From Clostridiales bacterium (GTDB lineage Bacteria; Bacillota; Clostridia; Oscillospirales; Oscillospiraceae), in the NCBI GenBank assembly GCA_020860385.1, contig JAJBUK010000127.1, forward strand, positions 1-56,843: a DNA stretch of 56,843 bases. The letters are read 5' to 3'. Each line of letters starts with the position of its first letter. The stretch's first letter is position 1. This document shows, piece after piece, positions 51,356 to 56,843 of the stretch. Position numbers and translations under genes: made by a program. Under the pieces are notes generated by a model. It had not been told where the DNA came from. It was given only the letters and a program-made list of their open reading frames with translations, and did no database searches.

Positions 51356-53455
51356 ATGGGTATTCCTGAAATTTTTGGCTCCAACGTATTCAGCTTGGCT
51401 GTTATGAAGGAGCGTCTCCCCAAGAACGTGTACACGGAGTTCGTCAATGTGCAGGAGAACGGCGGTATGCTGTCCCCCGCCACTGCCGACACCATCGCAG
51501 AGGCCATGAAGAACTGGGCTGTGGAGAAGGGCGCTACCCATTACACCCACTGGTTCCAGCCCATGACCGGCACCACCGCCGAGAAGCATGACTCCTTCCT
51601 GACCGTCCCCAACGAGATGGGCTACACCCTGCTCCAGCTCAGCGGCAAGAAGCTGATTATGGGCGAGCCGGACGCCTCCTCCTTCCCCTCCGGCGGCCTG
51701 CGGGCTACTTCCTACGCCCGCGGCTATACCGCCTGGGACATCACCTCCCCAGCCTTCGTGAAGGAGCAGAGCTGCGGCACCATCCTGTGCATCCCCACCG
51801 TGTTCGTCTCCTACACCGGCGAGGCCCTGGACGCCAAGACCCCGCTGTTGCGCTCCATGCAGGCCGTCTCCAAGGAGGCCATCCGGCTGGTGCGCCTCTT
51901 CGGCAACACCACCGCCAAGAAGGTGGCCGCCTACGTCGGCCCTGAGCAGGAGTACTTCCTGGTGGACCGGAGCAAGTATTTGCAGCGCCGCGACCTGATT
52001 TATGCCAACCGCACCCTGTTCGGCGCTCTCGCCCCCAAGGGCCAGGAGTTGGACGACCATTACTTCGGCGCCATCCGGGAGCGGGTGGGCGCTTTCATGG
52101 CCGACCTGAACGTGGAGCTGTGGAAGTGCGGCATCACCGCCACCACCCAGCACAACGAGGTGGCCCCGGCCCAGCATGAGCTGGCCCCCATCTTCGCCAC
52201 CGCCAACGTGGCCGTTGACCAGAACAACCTGACCATGGAGACCATGAAGCGGGTGGCCGAGCAGCACGACCTGGTCTGCCTGCTCCACGAGAAGCCCTAT
52301 GCCGGCGTCAACGGCTCCGGCAAGCACAACAACTGGTCCCTGGGCACCGACGAGGGCGAGAACCTGTTCGACCCGGGCGACAAGCCGGAGGAAAACCTCC
52401 AGTTCCAGCTGGTGCTGGCCTGCGTCATGGAGGCTGTGGATAAGCACGCCGACCTGCTCCGGGAATCCGCCTCCGACGTGGGCAATGACCACCGCCTGGG
52501 CGCGCAGGAGGCTCCCCCTGCCATCATCTCCATCTTCCTGGGCGACCAGCTGGAGAGTCTGGTGCGCCAAATCGTTGGCGGCGACGACGAACTGTCCACC
52601 GACGAGGGCGGCGAGTTGGATACCGGCGTCTCCACCGTCCCCGTGCTGAAGAAGGATGCCACCGACCGGAACCGTACCTCCCCCTTCGCCTTCACCGGCA
52701 ACCGGTTTGAGTTCCGTATGGTGGGCTCCCGTGACAATATCGCCGGCCCCAACACCGCTCTGAACGCGGTCATGGCCGAGGCCTTTGCCGACGCCGCCGA
52801 TGCTCTGGAGGGCGCGGAGGACTTCGAGGCAGCCTGCAAGGCTTACATCAAGAAGACCATGACTGACCACCAGCGCATCATCTTCAACGGTGACGGCTAC
52901 TCCGAGGAGTGGGTGGAAGAGGCCGCCCGCCGGGGCCTGCCCAACATCAAGTGCATGGTGGATGCCATCCCCGTGCTGACCCATGACGATGTGGTGGAGC
53001 TGTATGAGCGCTTCCATATCTTCACCAGAGCCGAGCTGGAAGCCCGCGCTGAGATCTCCTATGAGAACTACGCCAAGCAGATTGGCATCGAGGCCAAGAC
53101 CATGATTCACCTAGCCGGTAAGCGGTACATCCCCGCCATCATCAACTGCACCACCGAGCTGGCCGAGTCCGTGGCCACCGTGGAGGCGGTGGGCTGCGAC
53201 GCCTCCGTTCAGCGGGCACGTCTGGAGCAAATCACCGGCTACTTGAAGCAGGCGGAGGCCGCCCTGGAGAACCTGACCAAAATCTATCAGGAAACCGACG
53301 CCCTGGACTGCATCGGCTGCATGGCCAAGGATTACCGCTACAAGGTCATTCCCGCCATGGACGCCCTCCGCGCCCCCATCGACGCCGTGGAGCTGATGGT
53401 GAACAAGGACTCCTGGCCTGTCCCCACCTACGGCGATTTGATGTTCGAGGTGTAA
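51356..53455 (+). CDS. glnN: Glutamine synthetase, type III
   Basis: A 699-aa GSIII. It begins [20 protein letters not shown]. Family motifs are [20 protein letters not shown], the [19 protein letters not shown] region, [47 protein letters not shown] and [20 protein letters not shown]. The GSIII C-terminal extension follows to LMFEV. Size and motifs are complete. It is divergent from glnA and transcribed from 51147 through an attenuator, so expression is probably conditional on nitrogen state. The ribosome site is weak (AAAGGG about 13 nt upstream). No other start fits the family opening. Confidence 0.96.
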   Translation: MGIPEIFGSNVFSLAVMKERLPKNVYTEFVNVQENGGMLSPATADTIAEAMKNWAVEKGATHYTHWFQPMTGTTAEKHDSFLTVPNEMGYTLLQLSGKKLIMGEPDASSFPSGGLRATSYARGYTAWDITSPAFVKEQSCGTILCIPTVFVSYTGEALDAKTPLLRSMQAVSKEAIRLVRLFGNTTAKKVAAYVGPEQEYFLVDRSKYLQRRDLIYANRTLFGALAPKGQELDDHYFGAIRERVGAFMADLNVELWKCGITATTQHNEVAPAQHELAPIFATANVAVDQNNLTMETMKRVAEQHDLVCLLHEKPYAGVNGSGKHNNWSLGTDEGENLFDPGDKPEENLQFQLVLACVMEAVDKHADLLRESASDVGNDHRLGAQEAPPAIISIFLGDQLESLVRQIVGGDDELSTDEGGELDTGVSTVPVLKKDATDRNRTSPFAFTGNRFEFRMVGSRDNIAGPNTALNAVMAEAFADAADALEGAEDFEAACKAYIKKTMTDHQRIIFNGDGYSEEWVEEAARRGLPNIKCMVDAIPVLTHDDVVELYERFHIFTRAELEARAEISYENYAKQIGIEAKTMIHLAGKRYIPAIINCTTELAESVATVEAVGCDASVQRARLEQITGYLKQAEAALENLTKIYQETDALDCIGCMAKDYRYKVIPAMDALRAPIDAVELMVNKDSWPVPTYGDLMFEV

Positions 53456-53495
53456 TCGCCTGTTTCCTTCGCAGTTTCATACCCACCCCTTTTCA

Positions 53496-53525
53496 GGCGG
53501 CCCCAATCGGGGCCGCCGCTTTTTT
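53496..53525 (+). terminator. Terminator of glnN
   Basis: GGCGGCCCC and GGGGCCGCC form a 9-bp stem with a 4-nt loop, then GCTTTTTT. It starts 40 nt past the stop codon. Confidence 0.88.
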
Positions 53526-53903
53526 GCGCAAGAAGGAATCGGGGAGCATAACGACCGCCTGCCGCCCCTGAAAGGCAATGTCAGCAATTTAAGGTTTTTT
53601 CCTTAGTGAAAGATAGATAAAGGAAATCAGTTCTTGCCCTCCCGGCAGGCCCCATTTCTTGCTCCGCCAAGAAATGGGGGAAAGAAGGCGGCTTAGGAGG
53701 GAGCTTCGGGGCCTCGCTCCCCCCTAAGAACCCTCCTCCTATCCCACTGGCGGCTTCGCCTTATCCCTCAATCAGGTGGTCTATCCCGTTAGAGACGATG
53801 TGACTTCTCACTGGTGAGACTGCCGCCGATGGCGGCTGGCGGGGATTGCCGCCCACCTCCCTTGCCGTCAAGCGGCATTTCCGCTGCGCTCCCTACGCCT
53901 ACG

Positions 53904-53958
53904 GCGGGACGGGCGGCAATTTTGTTATCCTTTGGTCGATGAAATCTGACTGTACGGC
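53904..53958. repeat. Dispersed intergenic repeat, copy B
   Basis: GGCAATTTTGTTA, a variable stretch, GGTCGATGAAA and TCTGACTGTACGGC match the order seen at 32288-32342. A weaker partial match (GGTCGATAAAATCT) lies at about 54109. Confidence 0.55.
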
Positions 53959-54401
53959 TGTGTTATTCCCTTCAACCTAGGATAGATTGCTTTTTAAGTT
54001 GATGACCATGCCTTTCAGAGGAGCCAGGGGGTGTGGTTTTGCCACGTTTCTGCCACCCTGAAAGGGTAGGTAGGCAGGCCACGCTGAACGATAATGTTAT
54101 TGCCCGTCGGTCGATAAAATCTTATCGTGGGATGCGAGTTGTCAAGGGTAATTCAGGCCGCCACAGAAAAAGCCCTAAATCACGCACAATCACGAAGGGG
54201 GCCGACAATCGGATTCCCGGCTCACCAATATAAAAGGTGAGGAGATTATCCGCATGATCACGCGCGGCTGAAGGATCATTTTTATGCGGCGTCATTCTGC
54301 CTTTGATTGTCCCGATTTCACCGCTATTGTCGCTTTGGGGTCCCTGAATCCGCTTCGCACGGCAACGCCTCTTACGGGGAATGGGGCAGAACAAAAAGGT
54401 T

Positions 54402-54499
54402 CCCGCACACCCGAAGGGAAGCACGGGTGTGCGGGGTAAGGAGGAGACTGCAGGGGCATTCGGCGCGGTGCGCCGGGAAAGCGGCCCCTGGATATGCAG
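54402..54499. other. Two adjacent strong hairpins, possible structured RNA or terminator
   Basis: CCCGCACACCCG (54402-54413) pairs perfectly with CGGGTGTGCGGG (54424-54435). On the minus strand AACCTTTTTG follows, so it may end the truncated gene at 54612. Next, CTGCA...GGGGC...GGCGC closes on GCGCC...GCCCC...TGCAG (54448-54499) as a nested stem. No homologous RNA family was recognised. Confidence 0.45.
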
Positions 54500-54611
54500 G
54501 TATTTTTTAAGGAGCCCTGTAGGCCTCACGTTGGACGCTGCCCCTGTGAGGAGCCCGCAGAGCATTTGATCAGCCCATCATGGGGATGTCCCTGTCATCG
54601 TCTGCTGTGCA

Positions 54612-55259
54612 TCAGGAGGTCTTTTTGTCTGCCTCGTCCACATAGTACTGGTAATCCGCCATGATTTTGACTGTGATGGTTCCGTCGTCGTTCAGCTCCC
54701 AGGTGCCGCGCAGATCCGGTTTGTCGATGGGCATCAGTCTGGGACCGTTGGTGTAGGCTTCCCCGGAGGTTTCGCCTTCAGAACCCGTCAGATGCATATC
54801 ACAGTTGGCTTCACCGTTGAAGGTATAGAGGTCATCCTCCGCAACCGTATCGGCATCATCCGTGATGGTGAACGAACTGAACGTGGAGCCGTTGCCAAAT
54901 TCCAGCACAGAGCCGTCTGTCGAGGCGAGCGTGCCAGTCTCAGGGTCGTAGGTGGCCACAAAGTAGTTGACATCCGTTTCGGTGGAACTCACCGTCACCT
55001 CCTGGACCTCAGAGTATTCGGAGTCCTCCACCTGATCGTCGCTGTTGCCATCGGCCTTGCAGCGCACATAATAGGTACCATCGTCCAGTGAAATGCTGAC
55101 GGAGCGATTGCGAAGCCATACCGCGTTGTCCGAGTTTGTCGGCTCAATGTAGGCGGCATCCGAGCCGAAGGTCTCCGTGGCAACGGGGTCGCCGGAGCAG
55201 TCCGCATCGGTGTACACCTCTACGGTGAAGGAGTATACTGTCTCGGAGACGAAATACAC
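54612..55259 (-). pseudogene. 5'-truncated secreted or surface protein gene
   Basis: A 215-residue frame that opens immediately after a TGA (QTYSDVYFVSETVYSFTV...) with no ribosome site or signal peptide, although the body is an acidic, Ser/Thr/Asp-rich, beta-strand-type extracellular sequence. It ends normally (LRGTWELNDDGTITVKIMADYQYYVDEADKK). The missing N-terminus begins exactly where the mobile element (TnpW side) starts, so insertion probably removed the front of the gene. No family recognised. A GTG at 55259 could in principle start a shorter protein. Confidence 0.6.
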
Positions 55260-55300
55260 ATCTGAGTAGGTTTGTCAAGGTGTGCTGTGGAATTTTTTTA

Positions 55301-55519
55301 TTATTGTCCAGCCAAAATCAACCTCTTTATCTTGTCCTCTGCGGTAAACCCGCTGTCGTGATTGAAAAACACGTTCACAACATAGGTCGTGTTTCCGATT
55401 TTTCTCTCGATCTTACCATCGGGTATCTGCTCAACCGGAGACTTTGTTCCCATCGTGTCTGTTACCATGTCTGTCTCCAGTCCCATCTCTGTGTCCTTGT
55501 TCTGCTCTGCTTCCTGCAT
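55301..55519 (-). CDS. TnpW-like transposon-encoded small protein
   Basis: A 72-aa protein with the small-element signature KIGNTTYVVNVFFN (about residues 39-52) and an ending with DKIKRLILAG, typical of the short TnpW proteins carried by mobilisable transposons and ICEs of Clostridia. The first 35 residues are acidic and low-complexity. AGGAGGA precedes the ATG. It lies between the RepA-like gene and the element's presumed edge at about 55270-55300. The biochemical function of TnpW is not known to me. Confidence 0.75.
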   Translation of the reverse strand: MQEAEQNKDTEMGLETDMVTDTMGTKSPVEQIPDGKIERKIGNTTYVVNVFFNHDSGFTAEDKIKRLILAGQ

Positions 55520-55600
55520 AAAATCCTCCTCTCAAAACGGGGACAGGGTGCATGGCTGTACTCAGAGCCATACACCCCGTCTGTAGTTGTGCTGTAGTGC

Positions 55601-55657
55601 CTGTGACGCTGTGACGATATATATACACCCCTCATCGTCACAGAAACAGCGTCACAG
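55601..55657. repeat. Inverted repeat at the 3' end of the RepA-like gene
   Basis: CTGTGACGCTG (55601-55611) pairs with CAGCGTCACAG (55647-55657), and TGACGA (55612-55617) with TCGTCA (55635-55640), with a 6-nt bulge in the right arm. The sequence also holds repeated GTGACG words. It spans the last bases of the RepA-like gene and could be an iteron-like origin site, an operator, or a terminator stem without a T-run. Confidence 0.55.
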
Positions 55658-56788
55658 GGAAGTGCTGTCGCTCTCTGCTGGCAGTTCTGTTGCCGGACTG
55701 CCCTCCGTATTCAGGTTTCTCAGTGTAAAGGTTCGTCCGTCTCTGGTTCGCTTGTTTTGAACATAGCTGATTCCAAATTTGTTGTAGAGGGCAGACACTT
55801 CGGAATTCATTTTCCTCATCAGGTAATTCGGCTGCATATCAGGGTATTCAAGTAGCGCCACAAGTTCAGTAGCGGTGCCTGTCCACTCGGTCTTGTCCAT
55901 CATAAAACCGGCGATGTCGTACATCAATGGATCGGCCAGTCGCTGGCAGATGGTTTTCTCCACTTTTGTCAGTTGCCAGAAGCAATGCTCCCTGTCAAAC
56001 TCCAATGTCAGTTCCTGATCCTCCTGATCTCTGCCAACGATCTGCATGGTAGCGGTGTTTTCGATACGCTTTTTCTTTTGCAGTACGATGGCACCATCGG
56101 CAGCACCCATCAGGCCGGTCGTGCCGGAGATCGTCTCGAAGGAATCGCTGGCCTCCATTTTCCTTGTATGGTGGACAACCAGCAGACAAAGGTTGCGCTT
56201 ATCGGTGAACGCCTTCAATGCGGCGATATTCTTGTAGTCCATAGCGTAGCTGTAGGATTCGTTCCCGATTTCCTTGACCTTCTGCAAGGTGTCCACTATC
56301 ACAAGACTGGTGTCCGGGTGCCGCTGCATAAAACGCTCCATCTGTTCGGTCAGGCCCTCTGCAAGTGTTTTAGATTGCGTGGTCAGTATCAGGTTGTCAG
56401 TGGATTCAACACCGAACATCTGCATCATCCGGCTTTGCAGTCTGGGATAATCATCCTCCAGAGCGAGATAGAGGACGGTTCCTTGCCGGACGGGATAGCC
56501 CCACAGCGGAACACCCATCGCCACATGATAGGCAAGCTGCATCATAAAGAAGGACTTGCCGATTTTCGGAGAACCGGCAAAGAGATAGGTGCCGCTGTAG
56601 AGCAGCCCATCAATGAGCGGCGTCCTGGGCGGGAATACCGTGTCATATAGCTCGGTCATCGTAACCGTGTGCAGATCGACATTGGGGTCGAAGCGGGGCG
56701 GCGTGGCTCTCAATTTCTCCATCTCTTTCATCGTCTGCATCACGGCCTCCTGCTCGGCTGGCGGTAAACTCTCGAATTCGTTTTTCAA
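55652..56788 (-). CDS. RepA-like AAA ATPase of a mobile element
   Basis: A 378-aa RecA-fold ATPase. Walker A lies in GTYLFAGSPKIGKSFFMMQL (about residues 66-85), Walker B in TSLVIVDTLQKVK, and the following LCLLVVHHTRK and ISGTTGLMGAADGAIVL motifs match hexameric RepA/RSF1010-type and AAA_25 proteins of plasmids and ICEs. The C-terminal winged-helix-like part (ATELVALLEYPDMQPNYLMRKM) may contact DNA. Probable start TTG 56788, which overlaps an upstream stop as TTGA, suggesting coupling to a preceding element gene. It is probably needed for replication of the excised element. Confidence 0.8.
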   Translation of the reverse strand: MKNEFESLPPAEQEAVMQTMKEMEKLRATPPRFDPNVDLHTVTMTELYDTVFPPRTPLIDGLLYSGTYLFAGSPKIGKSFFMMQLAYHVAMGVPLWGYPVRQGTVLYLALEDDYPRLQSRMMQMFGVESTDNLILTTQSKTLAEGLTEQMERFMQRHPDTSLVIVDTLQKVKEIGNESYSYAMDYKNIAALKAFTDKRNLCLLVVHHTRKMEASDSFETISGTTGLMGAADGAIVLQKKKRIENTATMQIVGRDQEDQELTLEFDREHCFWQLTKVEKTICQRLADPLMYDIAGFMMDKTEWTGTATELVALLEYPDMQPNYLMRKMNSEVSALYNKFGISYVQNKRTRDGRTFTLRNLNTEGSPATELPAESDSTSL

Positions 56789-56841
56789 GTCTGGTCACAT
56801 CCTTTCCGTGGAGCCTGATAAACGCTGCCTTGTCCTCGACG
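56785..56841 (-). CDS. Partial C-terminus of an upstream mobile-element gene
   Basis: Eighteen codons enter from the window edge and end at TGA 56785-56787 (RRGQGSVYQAPRKGCDQT), overlapping the RepA-like start as TTGA. The overlap supports a real operon neighbour, but another frame is also open here. Too short to name. Confidence 0.3.
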   Translation of the reverse strand, partial: RRGQGSVYQAPRKGCDQT

Positions 56842-56843
56842 CT

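Larger units (their letters stand above)
53526..54611. other. 1.1-kb non-coding, hairpin-rich region
   Basis: Only short overlapping frames with atypical composition occur, and none has a ribosome site or protein-like pattern. The region holds a perfect 12-bp hairpin CCCCATTTCTTG/CAAGAAATGGGG (53650-53679), copy B of a dispersed repeat (53904-53958), and further structure at 54402-54499. It looks like accumulated repeat elements or decayed DNA between glnN and the mobile-element edge. Confidence 0.6.

Noticed and set aside
54033-54569. Several 60-150-codon frames on both strands
   Set aside because: Overlapping and Arg/Pro/Ser-rich, without ribosome sites, and inside hairpin-rich DNA.
1-56843. 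CRISPR arrays or complete insertion sequences
   Set aside because: No regularly spaced repeats and no transposase with terminal repeats were seen in the window.

Overview
The window looks like a chromosomal segment from a GC-rich gut bacterium of the Clostridia, probably in the Oscillospiraceae. The reasons are AGGAGG-type ribosome binding sites, frequent TTG starts, a class III glutamine synthetase beside a GSI and an ANTAR regulator, diaminopimelate aminotransferase DapL, an outer-membrane-free polysaccharide locus, and a BrnTA module. Genus cannot be fixed from the sequence alone. The very long antisense reading frames are by-products of the GC-rich codon bias.

Layout. 0-4.3 kb: tRNA-Pro, a HAD phosphatase and an alkyladenine DNA glycosylase on the minus strand, uracil-DNA glycosylase on the plus strand, a BrnT/BrnA toxin-antitoxin pair with a near-ideal promoter and operator, and a decayed prophage scrap (MuF head-protein fragment, HEMGH metallopeptidase-like domain, small trailing gene). 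4.3-9.0 kb: a two-component system divergent from a large tannase-like lipoprotein, with a perfect 14-bp inverted repeat between them.

9.1-29.0 kb: a plus-strand Gram-positive polysaccharide utilisation locus. In order: HPr phosphocarrier, GH43, GH42, AraC-type regulator, GH2, GH5, membrane-anchored alpha/beta hydrolase, domain-permuted GH3 with a membrane segment at each end, a small membrane protein, a second GH2, a GPH-family symporter, and a polytopic membrane esterase. The layout implies that side groups and chain ends are removed at the cell surface (esterases, GH3), oligosaccharides enter through the symporter, and GH42, GH2, GH43 and GH5, which lack signal peptides, finish the job in the cytoplasm. 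Repeated TTGTGC boxes next to one promoter are plausible AraC-regulator sites.

29.1-41.4 kb: mostly housekeeping genes: a transglutaminase-like lipoprotein, phosphoglucomutase, RlmH, a WalJ/YycJ hydrolase, MurA, a short MecA-like adaptor, a UbiD-family decarboxylase, a SecB-like chaperone, a fructokinase-type kinase and an MsmX-type sugar-ABC ATPase. 41.4-53.5 kb: a nitrogen-assimilation block, glnA-ANTAR-dapL-gltB-gltD on the minus strand divergent from glnN (GSIII). The glnN leader holds an intrinsic terminator that overlaps an alternative hexaloop hairpin, which suggests ANTAR-controlled antitermination.

53.5-56.8 kb: about 1.1 kb of hairpin-rich non-coding DNA, a 5'-truncated secreted-protein gene, and the edge of a mobile element (TnpW-like protein, RepA-like ATPase) that runs off the window.
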